64,000 nucleotides of DNA from an uncultured Bacteroidota bacterium (GTDB lineage Bacteria > Bacteroidota > Bacteroidia > AKYH767-A > OLB10): positions 108,930 through 172,929 of the forward strand of contig CAINEC010000162.1 of NCBI GenBank assembly GCA_903847585.1. The letters are read 5' to 3'. A model generated the notes under the pieces. That model was given only the letters and a program-made list of their open reading frames with translations. It made no database searches and was not told where the DNA came from. The translations under genes and the position numbers were made by a program. Within the stretch, counting starts at the first letter, position 1; each line of letters opens with the position of its first letter. This document shows, piece after piece, positions 18,591-27,063 of this stretch.

Positions 18591-19639
18591 TTTTTAAATA
18601 TATTGGACTTACTTTTATATTTCTTGTCTCCTGTAACGGCATTAATTGCGAATGTTATTTCATGAACTGGTCCTACATTAGAGAAATTAACACCAGAGAG
18701 GTTCATATCATGAGAATAAGCTACACCAATTAAAAAATCATTAACAACTTTTTCGTATCCCACCGCTGGAATAATTGAATATGCATTACCTCTATATCGA
18801 GTATTAATAAATGATGAATAATACATTCCAAGGTAAAATGACCTATCATTTCGATCATCTAAATAACCGACAAGAGACCCACATTTTATCCTATGTATGG
18901 TAGATTGTTTTTCATACTGTATTGTTGGTTTAATTAGCGGAATATTATAAAATGAATTTTTTTGTATTGTGGTTGCTGCGGTTATAACAAACAATCTTGG
19001 CAGCCTAGTATCCAAGCCTTGCAAAGACTCCCATCCTCGAGATAAAAAATGATTTAAAGATGCATGTAAGTCTAACGGGATTCTGTATTCGTTTAACTTA
19101 AATTTAAATTCGCCAGAAACACTAATACCACAATCATAAAATAAGCTATTTAAAATTGTTGGTGTTAATTGAGATGAGTTTTGATATATCCCAAAAACAG
19201 GGTCTATCTCATCCGAAAAAACCAATTTTGACCAATCAAGAGATTTTCTTTGAACTCCTACGTAACCACCAAAAGTCAAGCTTACTAATTCCTTTTTCTT
19301 TATCTTATATCTTATTGGACACTTTTGACGGACTATCAAATCAGCTCTTTGAGTTTTAATGAAAGCAGCTCCCTCAATATCATTACAAATATTCAATCCA
19401 AATCCTGTATTTTTTTTTGCAGGCTTGATATCAACGTGAAGAAACTGAGTTGTAAATCCACCGGGCACCTCACTCCACTGATTACGATATACTCCGGATA
19501 CATTAACGCCTCCCTTGATAGGCATATACGAAGAATGATAATAAACTAATGTATTGTCAATTTGTGAAAATGACGGGTCCTGCCCCCACCCATTCACATA
19601 AAACATCAAAGAAAAAAACAAGAGTAAAAGCTTCTTCAT
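18575..19639 (-). CDS. PorP/SprF family type IX secretion outer-membrane protein
   Basis: A 354-residue protein with a signal peptide (residues 1-19, ending NGWGQ). DPSFSQIDNTLVYYHSSYMPIKGGVNVSGVYRNQWSEVPG is the classic N-terminal signature of the PorP/SprF family: few sites on the mature chain, then a beta-barrel rich in aromatic strands up to the C-terminal YKSKSNIFKKCADF. SprF-type proteins are paired with, and needed for secretion or attachment of, large gliding adhesins, and here the partner gene overlaps its 3' end by 16 nt. The 241 nt upstream is A/T-rich and presumably holds the promoter of the pair. Confidence 0.88.
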   Translation of the reverse strand: MKKLLLLFFSLMFYVNGWGQDPSFSQIDNTLVYYHSSYMPIKGGVNVSGVYRNQWSEVPGGFTTQFLHVDIKPAKKNTGFGLNICNDIEGAAFIKTQRADLIVRQKCPIRYKIKKKELVSLTFGGYVGVQRKSLDWSKLVFSDEIDPVFGIYQNSSQLTPTILNSLFYDCGISVSGEFKFKLNEYRIPLDLHASLNHFLSRGWESLQGLDTRLPRLFVITAATTIQKNSFYNIPLIKPTIQYEKQSTIHRIKCGSLVGYLDDRNDRSFYLGMYYSSFINTRYRGNAYSIIPAVGYEKVVNDFLIGVAYSHDMNLSGVNFSNVGPVHEITFAINAVTGDKKYKSKSNIFKKCADF

Positions 19640-19762
19640 AAATTATAGTATAACCCTGTGATTAATGGGGCTGTAAATTTACATAACGTAGTATTGCTTT
19701 CCTAAAAAATGTTAAGATATTAACAATTATTTTTTTTATTTGTTATTAATAATTGAAAAACA

Positions 19763-19780
19763 AATTGTTAAGCAACAATT
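19763..19780. repeat. Small inverted repeat between PorP/SprF and GH25 genes
   Basis: AATTGTT and AACAATT pair perfectly across a 4-nt loop. On the minus strand, downstream of the muramidase gene, it is followed by a short T-rich stretch and could be a weak terminator. Confidence 0.35.
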
Positions 19781-19880
19781 AAAACAACTACAAATTGTTA
19801 ATTTCGATTAGAAGGGTGTATATTTTGTTGCTAATTGAAAGTTAAACGAAGTAAAATAATCGTATTCCTTCAAATAAAAG

Positions 19881-20582
19881 CTATTTCAAAATAAGCTGCT
19901 CTAACTTCACACCTTCAGCTAACCGATTATTATCAATACTGCCTACTCCTTCCACATGTAAAATATCATATTGCCACATTACATATTTACAACGAGGCTC
20001 CCTGTAAAAATCACTGATCCAATATTGATAATCACTAAATTCTTCTTTCAGGTATTTACGGTAATAATCGTACTCGCAATAAATGATTGGCTTAACACCA
20101 TATTTCGCTTCCACCAATTCACAAAAAGCTTTAATCTCTTTCACAATCCATTGTTTACTTTGTGTACTACTATGTTTCATTTCAACATCTAATATCGGAT
20201 ATAAATCACCTTTGCGTAAACCAACCGTTTTTATGTAATGTTCCGCTTGTAATTTTCCACTCACATCGTAATTGAAAAAGTGATACCCTCCTACTGGAAT
20301 TCCTAATTCACGAAATTTATGCAAACGAATTAGATATGCATCATCAACGTATGATTTCCCTTCGGTAGATTTTAATATTACAAATGCAGGTTTGTTTTCC
20401 TTAACTAACTGATCAAAATCAACATTTTTTTGATGATGTGATATATCAATACCCCAAACAAATTTATTTTTATCCTTCGTAGAAAACCACTTTTTATAAA
20501 AACCTTGCTGATAAAATAAAAAACCTATGGCCACTAAAGCCAATAAAATTATAAACCCAAAAAGTTTAACTAATCTTTTCAT
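19881..20582 (-). CDS. GH25 family muramidase (lysozyme)
   Basis: A 233-residue protein with one N-terminal membrane anchor or signal (residues 7-27, hydrophobic, no cleavage motif seen) and a GH25 catalytic domain. Motifs are WGIDISHHQ (first catalytic-site Asp), FVILKSTEG, GGYHFFNYD, LYPILDVEM (the DxE pair of the active site) and IIYCEYDYYRKYL near the C-terminus. The enzymes cut the MurNAc-GlcNAc bond of peptidoglycan. It begins 8 nt after the stop of the retron reverse transcriptase, so it may be read from the same message. Its close placement to the retron may be chance, since such lysozymes are widespread in Bacteroidota. Confidence 0.85.
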   Translation of the reverse strand: MKRLVKLFGFIILLALVAIGFLFYQQGFYKKWFSTKDKNKFVWGIDISHHQKNVDFDQLVKENKPAFVILKSTEGKSYVDDAYLIRLHKFRELGIPVGGYHFFNYDVSGKLQAEHYIKTVGLRKGDLYPILDVEMKHSSTQSKQWIVKEIKAFCELVEAKYGVKPIIYCEYDYYRKYLKEEFSDYQYWISDFYREPRCKYVMWQYDILHVEGVGSIDNNRLAEGVKLEQLILK

Positions 20583-20590
20583 ACTACTAT

Positions 20591-21730
20591 TTAATTTAGT
20601 TTTAAAATTTTTCTAATTTCAATTTCCCTCTGAATATTTCTAAAATCCATATCATACTTTTTAAATATTAAATCCTTTTTCCCGCGAACCATCCCGACAA
20701 AATTGATGTATCCTGATAATCGATTCATAAACTTAATTTCTAACATTTGATTGCTAGCTACTAATCCAAAATGCTTGATAGTCGCAGCCGTCAATCCCTC
20801 CAGTTTTAAATGATATAACATTGCGCGGATTCGCTTTATATATTTTCTATCAACATTGACTTTTTCATTCACCACAATCCCAGTAACTTTTTGCTGCCTT
20901 GCGCTCGACTTTATCCTCACTTTTTTATTATTTACAATAAATCCATTTAGCCTAATGACTTCCTTAATCATTAACAATAAAACATCGGTTATTTCCTCGT
21001 CTGATGAAAATGTTAAGTCATCAGCAAATCGAGTATACGTCAAACCATTACTCTTTGAAAATTCAAGCAACGAATGATCTAAGTCTAAACAAACAAAATT
21101 TGATATGACTGGAGAAGTGGGAGCCCCAGTTGGCAATTTACCTTTGTATGTTAACAATAAAGTTAAAACATTCGTCATATGCTCATTAAAAATAAAATGC
21201 TTTGAACTAAACAACTTTTTTACTCTGGCAGCTGATATGTTTGAAAAGAAATCCTTTAAATCAATATTTAATACATACTTCTTCCCCACATGTACTTTTG
21301 CATTTTCCACGATGTTCGCTTCTGATGTAGTTCGATAATTATAAGGATTAAAAACAAACCCATGAACATGTTTCGGTCTTATATGATAATAGTACGATTG
21401 CAAATAAAAGTTTAACTTTTTTTGAATCGCCATTAAGGTTTCGTCTGGTGATTCAATTGTTCGTAAGCCTCCGGACTTCTTTTTTATTTTATAAGTTGTA
21501 TATACTGGATAATTAACATTTTTTTGAATCGAGCAAAAATCTGCCTTCAACAATAACTCTAATAATCCTGGTGAATTAATACCTAAAAATAAAATGGAAT
21601 TAATTTCATGTTTCAATAAATCCCTATGATTCTCTCTAAACAAATGAAAGTTTTTCCAAATTACAATCGAATGAAACAATTCCTGCCGCCTTTCAGCAGT
21701 TAGTTTTAAAAGTTGCTTGTAATTATTCAT
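20591..21730 (-). CDS. Retron reverse transcriptase
   Basis: A 379-residue reverse transcriptase that would copy the msd part of the adjoining RNA into branched DNA. Both retron-specific signatures are present: NAKVH at 143-147 (NAxxH, region X) and VTG at 282-284 (region Y). RT motifs are NIDLKDFFSNIS (155-166), PTGAPTSPVISN (200-211) and RFADDLTFS (234-242) with the catalytic DD; the residue before ADD is Phe instead of Tyr. Residues 290-379 are the thumb, which binds the msr in this family. I chose the ATG at 21728-21730; a TTG-initiated extension would run into the a2 repeat of the RNA. The 5' end lies 9 nt after a2. No intron, maturase or DGR features are seen. Confidence 0.92.
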   Translation of the reverse strand: MNNYKQLLKLTAERRQELFHSIVIWKNFHLFRENHRDLLKHEINSILFLGINSPGLLELLLKADFCSIQKNVNYPVYTTYKIKKKSGGLRTIESPDETLMAIQKKLNFYLQSYYYHIRPKHVHGFVFNPYNYRTTSEANIVENAKVHVGKKYVLNIDLKDFFSNISAARVKKLFSSKHFIFNEHMTNVLTLLLTYKGKLPTGAPTSPVISNFVCLDLDHSLLEFSKSNGLTYTRFADDLTFSSDEEITDVLLLMIKEVIRLNGFIVNNKKVRIKSSARQQKVTGIVVNEKVNVDRKYIKRIRAMLYHLKLEGLTAATIKHFGLVASNQMLEIKFMNRLSGYINFVGMVRGKKDLIFKKYDMDFRNIQREIEIRKILKLN

Positions 21731-21739
21731 AGTTAAAAA

Positions 21740-21902
21740 AGAGCCGCTGTTAATTATCTTTGACAATTGTGCTATTTATGAGTAGTGAGCGCAGCGAACT
21801 ATGAATAAATAGTTTCGGCAGACTCACTCGATCACGGGTTGCAGGAACACAAACCACTATGTCTCTTTTGTTCGACATCATAATTTTGACTCCAACGGCT
21901 CT
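21740..21902 (-). ncRNA. Retron msr-msd non-coding RNA with a1/a2 repeats
   Basis: The 163-nt RNA is bounded by a 10-bp inverted repeat: a1 AGAGCCGTTG (21902-21893) pairs with a2 CAGCGGCTCT (21749-21740) with one G-U wobble. After a1, a Gly-rich guanosine stretch (GG at 21893-21892) could carry the 2',5' branch G. An msr-like hairpin follows, ATGTC/GACAT with a 10-nt loop (21878-21859). The msd-like hairpin at 21812-21772 has an 8-bp perfect stem (CTATTTAT/ATAAATAG), an inner TAGT/ACTA stem and GC core, separated by symmetric internal loops. It lies 11 nt after the helicase stop and 9 nt before the RT ATG. This is the classic order msr, msd, RT. The exact branch point and RT-DNA ends cannot be read from sequence. 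Confidence 0.85.
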
Positions 21903-21913
21903 GTATTTATTAA

Positions 21914-22975
21914 TTAAAATTCATCTTGACCTAAATCTTTAAATCGATCGATAATAATTCCACCACCAAAATTAAAATCACTAAAATCAAAATGATTATA
22001 ATCGATTACTTTACAAAAATGAAAATGACAGCCCATTCTAACATCATCCACCTTTCCATCTCTGTTTTTTGCGACAATCAATTCCATCAAATTTTTCGTA
22101 CTTGTACCATCTTCCAACATTTCAAGCGTATAATATTCTGGACGATATAAGAAAATAACTTTATCGGCTTCTTGCTCAATCATACCACTATCACGTAAGT
22201 CTGATAGCTGAGGACGCTTTGAACTTCCACGCGATTCTACTGCACGACTTAACTGACTTGTAGCAACGATGCAAATATTATATTCTTTGGCAATTGCTTT
22301 TAACTCACGACAAATGTATCCGATTTCAAATTCACGATTATTTCGAAATTTAGAAGGAATCATAGATTGTAAAAAATCAACAAAAACAACTTTCAACTCT
22401 TTTTCTTTGATTTGCTTCAACAACTCATTTTTAAATTCCTGATAATTCGCATAAGAACATTCTTTGATAAAAAGTTTTAAATTCGCTATTTTTTCTGAAG
22501 CCTTCTTGATAGCCTCTAATTCATACTGAGTAATTCTATCGTAATCGAATTTGCCCATTGAAATTTCACTTACACAACTAAGAACTTTAATTGCCAAATT
22601 GGTTTCTGAATTGTCAAACGAAAATAATTGCACCGCTTGCTTTTCAGCCATGTTGATGGCCATGTTTAAAATAAAGTTCGTCTTGCCCATTCCCGGTCGA
22701 GCACCGACCACCACAAATTCACCAGGAGAGAACCCTCTGAACTTGGCATCAAAATCAGTAAAGCCTGTCAAGATACTATCTTTATAAATGCTCTCCTTGC
22801 TCATTGTTGTTACCAAATTAGTACACAACTCCCCTATAGATTTTGTTTCTTTATGTAAGGTAATTGGAAAGTCTATTTCATTAATTAAATTAATTAACCG
22901 AAGCGTAATTTCAGTATCCTTATTCTGATCATTATCGATAATATTTTGAATTTTATTTCTTAAAGTATTTTGCAT
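21914..22975 (-). CDS. DnaB-type RecA-fold helicase core, possible retron partner
   Basis: A 353-residue ATPase matching only the C-terminal half of replicative DnaB. Walker A is GARPGMGKT (91-99), Walker B VVFVDFLQSM (196-205), sensor ATSQLSRAVESR (238-249), and KRPQLSDLRDSGMIEQEADKV (253-273) contains the arginine-finger region. The DnaB SLEM motif, whose Glu is catalytic, is SFDN (119-122) here. The usual N-terminal domain that contacts primase is absent; the first 65 residues are a short helical part. Normal DnaB is about 450-500 residues, so this is not the housekeeping copy. It is the gene just upstream of the retron RNA on the same strand, with only 11 nt between. A role as effector, effector regulator or replication-linked partner is inference. 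Confidence 0.8.
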   Translation of the reverse strand: MQNTLRNKIQNIIDNDQNKDTEITLRLINLINEIDFPITLHKETKSIGELCTNLVTTMSKESIYKDSILTGFTDFDAKFRGFSPGEFVVVGARPGMGKTNFILNMAINMAEKQAVQLFSFDNSETNLAIKVLSCVSEISMGKFDYDRITQYELEAIKKASEKIANLKLFIKECSYANYQEFKNELLKQIKEKELKVVFVDFLQSMIPSKFRNNREFEIGYICRELKAIAKEYNICIVATSQLSRAVESRGSSKRPQLSDLRDSGMIEQEADKVIFLYRPEYYTLEMLEDGTSTKNLMELIVAKNRDGKVDDVRMGCHFHFCKVIDYNHFDFSDFNFGGGIIIDRFKDLGQDEF

Positions 22976-23148
22976 GAAGTGAAATTAGAATTTGGATTTA
23001 TATTTTCTTAATATGTTAATAAATTAAAATGTATTGAAATTCAAGAGTTAGGTAAAATGGTTTTAGGTGAACGTAAAATCATTTCTGACATTGTTTTGTA
23101 TTTAAAATAAATTTAGTTGGTGAAAATAATGAGTGTAAACACTTACTC

Positions 23149-23170
23149 AAAAAAGCTGCAAGCTTGCAGA
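23149..23170 (-). terminator. Probable intrinsic terminator separating the kinase cassette from the retron unit
   Basis: The minus strand has the palindrome CTGCAAGCTTGCAG, able to fold as a 5-bp stem with a 4-nt loop, followed by CTTTTTT. It would stop transcripts coming from the kinase genes. Confidence 0.55.
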
Positions 23171-23184
23171 ATTATTGAATCATA

Positions 23185-23270
23185 AAATAAATCAATACCC
23201 CATAAATAATAACAGGAACCGCTACACAAATCCATACTGAACTTGCCCTATTATATTTCGATAGCTAATG
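23185..23270 (-). pseudogene. 3' remnant of a paralogue of the 28.66-kb membrane-protein gene
   Basis: Translated on the minus strand this reads LSKYNRASSVWICVAVP, then VIIYGVLIYFMIQ and a stop. It closely matches the C-terminus of the gene at 28664-29026 (NYVASSVWICVAVPIVIYG and on). A stop codon precedes the fragment in frame, so no gene remains. Twenty-nine bases (23215-23243) are identical to 28707-28735 in the same orientation. Confidence 0.75.
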
Positions 23271-23327
23271 TATGAATCTAGAACTAAAAACTACAATTAC
23301 ATTTCATTAGAAAAACAATCAAAGTAA

Positions 23328-25049
23328 TTAATCTCTCTTCTTAATAACTAATCGATGAAGTTTTTCAATTTTAATGAATTTAATTTTACTAATGTACTCA
23401 TTCAAATTATTATCCCATAATCCAATGACATAGCACCTCTTGTACCTGAGCATATAAGGTGTTGAATTATAAGATTCCATAATTGGAATTAATGAAACAT
23501 ACTCCTCTTCATCCATATCTTTAAGCTTTCCAAACTCACCTCGTCGAGATAAAGAAGAAAAAGCCTCCACCGATAAATCATTACGTTCCATTAATTCGTT
23601 TAATCTAGAAACATCTAAATCAACATCTGAATTACTTAAAAAATAATCTGATGCAGCATTCAAATCATCATTGACTGCTAACTCTCTAATTTTGTTTAAA
23701 TCATTCAGAATAAGATATTTTACTTTTAAACTATTAATGGAATCAGTAGTAATTGTTTGACTTGCCCATTTTTCTTCTATAAAATGAAAAGGAACACCAA
23801 GGACAGAAAACATATTTATATATGAATCGTCTGAACACCATGCTTCCTGAACTGGCTCCCAAAAATTATCATAACTCCTAACAATACTTTTATACTCATA
23901 AATTGATACAATTAATAGAAGAAAAGAAACAATTGTAAACACCTTTCTTCTCCTAAAAACAAAACCTCCTATTGCATTAGCCAATGAAAATATCAACATT
24001 CCAATAAAAACCTCATCGGTCAATAACTTTTGATACTGACTAATACTAGATCTCCAATACAATCCTCTCGTATCTTGATAATTAATATATAATATTACAA
24101 CACCTACTATTACTAAAAAAGTAAGTACGATTCCAAGAAAACTAGAAAGTCCAAAAAACAAATTAAAAAATTTACTACCACCGACGTTTTCATTTTTTAC
24201 TTTTATAACTTCTTTTTTCTTAGTAGTTTGTTTGATTTTAACAATCTCCCTTTTGATTAAAGAATCTTTCCATTCTAAACAACTATCAAATCGATCATTA
24301 GGATTTTTCTCACAAGCCTTTTGAATTAATGTTGTGAATTTACCATCATAAACAGGGAATGGTTCAGATACTATTCGGTGATAAATAGAATAATGAGATT
24401 CTGTATTAAAATCATAAGGAGCTTTTCCTGTAAGAGCAAAATTTAATGTAACCCCTAATGAATAAATATCAGTCCGATGATCAATATTTTTATCTGCTTT
24501 TACTTGCTCAGGACTCATATAAATAGGGGTTCCCATTTGAACACCTGTTTGAGTCATCTCCATATTTGCACCTAACAATTTTGCAATTCCAAAATCTAAT
24601 ATTTTAACTTCATCGTTGGGTAATAAAAAAATATTAGAAGGCTTTATATCTCTATGAATAATACCCTTTGAATGAGCGAAACTAAAAGCGTCAAGCACCT
24701 GCGTAAATATTTTTTCGGCAGTCGTTTCATGCAATGGACCATTTTGTAATATACGCTCTTTTAAATCTTGTCCGACTAAAAGCTCCATAATTATTGCTAA
24801 ATAATTATTGTTGTTTTCAAAACTTATAATTTTAGCAATATTAGGATGATCCAAAGAAGCCATTAAACGAGCCTCATTAATAAATCGATCTCGAATTTCT
24901 AAATCACTGGAAAAATCACTTTTGAGTACTTTAATTGCAGCTCGTGTACCTAAAAACAAATGCTCTCCCTCGAAAACGATGGCCATGCCCCCCTCTCCAA
25001 TCATCCGTATAATACGATAGTTGCCAATCGCTTTATTTAACAAATCCAT
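23328..25049 (-). CDS. Eukaryotic-like Ser/Thr protein kinase with membrane C-terminus, copy A
   Basis: A 573-residue Hanks-type kinase. The kinase domain covers residues 11-265 with the glycine loop IGEGGMAIVFEG (17-28), catalytic-core Lys in AAIKVLK (K40), HRDIKPSN (132-139), DFG (152-154) and GTPIYMSPEQV, all intact. A Lys-rich linker (263-285) leads to three membrane helices at about 294-323, 347-366 and 370-387. The last 180 residues are an unclassified region likely to lie on one face of the membrane. It is 49 nt downstream of a second, closely similar kinase; both are probably at the end of one operon. Substrates are unknown. A terminator follows the 3' remnant downstream. Confidence 0.9.
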   Translation of the reverse strand: MDLLNKAIGNYRIIRMIGEGGMAIVFEGEHLFLGTRAAIKVLKSDFSSDLEIRDRFINEARLMASLDHPNIAKIISFENNNNYLAIIMELLVGQDLKERILQNGPLHETTAEKIFTQVLDAFSFAHSKGIIHRDIKPSNIFLLPNDEVKILDFGIAKLLGANMEMTQTGVQMGTPIYMSPEQVKADKNIDHRTDIYSLGVTLNFALTGKAPYDFNTESHYSIYHRIVSEPFPVYDGKFTTLIQKACEKNPNDRFDSCLEWKDSLIKREIVKIKQTTKKKEVIKVKNENVGGSKFFNLFFGLSSFLGIVLTFLVIVGVVILYINYQDTRGLYWRSSISQYQKLLTDEVFIGMLIFSLANAIGGFVFRRRKVFTIVSFLLLIVSIYEYKSIVRSYDNFWEPVQEAWCSDDSYINMFSVLGVPFHFIEEKWASQTITTDSINSLKVKYLILNDLNKIRELAVNDDLNAASDYFLSNSDVDLDVSRLNELMERNDLSVEAFSSLSRRGEFGKLKDMDEEEYVSLIPIMESYNSTPYMLRYKRCYVIGLWDNNLNEYISKIKFIKIEKLHRLVIKKRD

Positions 25050-25098
25050 ATTAATTATATTTAAAGACTAAAATAAAAAAATAGTAAATATTTTCTAC

Positions 25099-26595
25099 TT
25101 AAGTATCAGCTGAATCTTTCCTTTCATAGACCGTTTTTAAGTTCGTATAAAATTTTGCGAACGTCATATTAAACAAAGGCACTAACCATAGTAATGCGAT
25201 TCCACAGGTTAAAATTGACAACAAACATAACCCAGCAAATCGTAAATGAAGTCGGAATAATTGAGCCTTATTCCCTTCCATCATTTTCTTACTTAATGCG
25301 ATAGCATCATCTGCAGCTAAACTAGGATTGTCAATTAAAATAAAATAAGTTAGTGAAACAGATAAAGCTTCGATAATTCCTGGAACTATTAATAATAGAA
25401 TTCGGAGAAAAACACGGAAAAAAATCAACCAAAACACCTTAAAAGATTTTGAAAAAACATTGTAACCATAAAAGAAATCTCCAAATTTCATCTCTTTATT
25501 GCGCGCCAATCCTAAAAAATAATAAGAAGTCCCCATCATTTCAGTGCCCATAACTAATAAATACAAAATTGAAAAAACAAACCTTGCGATAGAAAAAATG
25601 AACATTGCACCTAGATTCGAAAAAACTATAGATGTCCAATTACCTTTTAGGCTATTGTTTGCTATCCTAAATAGTTCTGAATTACTTTTGAGTGTTGAAC
25701 TATCCTCAATATCCAATTTAGTATCGACATTATTATTTGGCCCATTCACCTTTAATGGAGGAGGAATTTGCAACGGAGGCGGTACATTTAGCCGTGATTC
25801 ATCATCAAATGATAAACTCCATTCAATGCAAGTTTGAAATCTACTGTCTTTATTTTTATGACAGGCTTTTTCAATCAACTTGGAAAACTTGCTGTTAATC
25901 GATAATGGAGGAAGAGGCGAAAAAACTATCTTATTCAAAATATCAAACTGCGAATCAGTTATCGAATCATATGGAGGCTTACCACAAATAGCAAAATATA
26001 ATGTAACACCTAATGAATAAATATCCGTCCGATGATCAATATTTTTTTCGGCTCTTACTTGTTCAGGACTCATATATACAGGTGTACCCATCTGAGATCC
26101 TGTAGTAGTCAGCTCATTTGCTTGAGATAACAACTTTGCAATTCCGAAGTCAAGGATTTTAATATTTCCATCAGGTAGAATAAAAATATTAGATGGTTTG
26201 ATGTCTCGATGAACAATCCCTTTTTCGTGTGCATGCTGAATCGCAAATAGCGCTTGCTTGAAAATTCGTTTTATTTCGATTTCTTTAAGCGGTCCCTCTC
26301 TTTTGATTTTTTGATTTAAATCTTCCCCCTCCAAATACTCCATTACAATTGCTAATTGACCTGGTAACTCGATAAAGTCTTTGACTTGTAAAATATTTTC
26401 ATGATTTAAGGTAGCCATTAGCCTAGCTTCGTTTTTAAAACGATCTCTTAATTCACTATTTGAAGAAAGTAAAGGATTAAGCACTTTAATGGCTACCCTT
26501 GTTCCTAAAAAGTCATTTACACCTTCATAAACAGATGCCATTCCACCCTCACCCAACAACCTAACAAGACTAAAATTACCAATCTTTTGTAGCAT
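25099..26595 (-). CDS. Eukaryotic-like Ser/Thr protein kinase with multi-pass membrane C-terminus, copy B
   Basis: A 498-residue kinase whose domain (residues 5-260) is very like its downstream neighbour, including EGGMASVYEG, VAIKVLN (K37), VHRDIKPSNIFILPDGN (HRD at 129-131), DFG (149-151) and GTPVYMSPEQVRAEKNIDHRTDIYSLGVTL. A Pro-rich linker (about 272-292) precedes a C-terminal region of about four membrane helices from 325 on, different from the neighbour, which resembles multi-pass domains of the DUF4013/YciC type. The two kinases therefore share a catalytic ancestor but not their sensor or anchor part. The gene starts 17 nt after an SH3-domain lipoprotein gene. Confidence 0.9.
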   Translation of the reverse strand: MLQKIGNFSLVRLLGEGGMASVYEGVNDFLGTRVAIKVLNPLLSSNSELRDRFKNEARLMATLNHENILQVKDFIELPGQLAIVMEYLEGEDLNQKIKREGPLKEIEIKRIFKQALFAIQHAHEKGIVHRDIKPSNIFILPDGNIKILDFGIAKLLSQANELTTTGSQMGTPVYMSPEQVRAEKNIDHRTDIYSLGVTLYFAICGKPPYDSITDSQFDILNKIVFSPLPPLSINSKFSKLIEKACHKNKDSRFQTCIEWSLSFDDESRLNVPPPLQIPPPLKVNGPNNNVDTKLDIEDSSTLKSNSELFRIANNSLKGNWTSIVFSNLGAMFIFSIARFVFSILYLLVMGTEMMGTSYYFLGLARNKEMKFGDFFYGYNVFSKSFKVFWLIFFRVFLRILLLIVPGIIEALSVSLTYFILIDNPSLAADDAIALSKKMMEGNKAQLFRLHLRFAGLCLLSILTCGIALLWLVPLFNMTFAKFYTNLKTVYERKDSADT

Positions 26596-26612
26596 TCTGA
26601 CTTATCAATAAA

Positions 26613-27044
26613 TTAATCTATAATTCTAACTCTTGATTTGTGCACATACCCCCTCACTTTAGCTTGAGTATACACCATCCACCAATTATTATCAGCGGTA
26701 GGATAAACTACATAATGCTCTCCTTCAAATAATCGATCTATAATTTTAGATTCAGTGCTCATGCCTTCGCGAACATTTGTATAACCATCTGGGTCCTCAA
26801 TAACAGCAATATGCTTTTCACCTTCACCACCTTGCTTTTTAGCATTTACGTTGTCCTTACGTTCCAAATCTATTTCCTTCTTATCCAACATTTCTTCCTT
26901 CTCCCTCAAAACTTCTTCTTCTTTATTTTTTACAGCCTGCTCTCTTTTTTGCAATTCTTTTTCTTTATCCAAATTAGATCCTGAGCAAGCATAAATAAGA
27001 AATGCACCAACGATGTATAAAGCGATTTTAAAATTCATTTTCAT
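26613..27044 (-). CDS. SH3-domain lipoprotein with coiled coil
   Basis: With the ATG at 27042-27044 (MKMNFKIALYIV) the protein is 143 residues, with a lipoprotein signal ending LIYAC (lipobox, C19). A highly charged coiled coil of Glu/Lys heptads follows (about 27-70). The C-terminal 65 residues form a bacterial SH3 domain (YTNVREGMSTESKIIDRLFEG, then WWMVYT and RGYVHKSRV). Such domains often bind peptidoglycan or ligands in the periplasm. An upstream in-frame Met would add a Lys-rich extension overlapping the preceding gene by 44 nt, so I rejected it. It lies just upstream of kinase B and might belong to its signalling system. Confidence 0.78.
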   Translation of the reverse strand: MKMNFKIALYIVGAFLIYACSGSNLDKEKELQKREQAVKNKEEEVLREKEEMLDKKEIDLERKDNVNAKKQGGEGEKHIAVIEDPDGYTNVREGMSTESKIIDRLFEGEHYVVYPTADNNWWMVYTQAKVRGYVHKSRVRIID

Positions 27045-27063
27045 AGGTTTATTTATAGATATT

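Larger units (their letters stand above)
22976..23327. other. 352-bp gap between the helicase and the kinase cassette
   Basis: Contains, from high to low coordinates on the minus strand, a remnant of a membrane-protein gene (23185-23270), a likely terminator (23149-23170), a small stem AGTGT/ACACT (23133-23144) and then A/T-rich DNA that should hold the helicase-retron promoter. I find no clean TAnnTTTG element there. Confidence 0.55.

Noticed and set aside
20591-21730. Group II intron maturase or diversity-generating retroelement RT
   Set aside because: No intron domain V or maturase domain, no template/variable repeat pair; the NAxxH and VTG motifs and a1/a2 repeats point to a retron.
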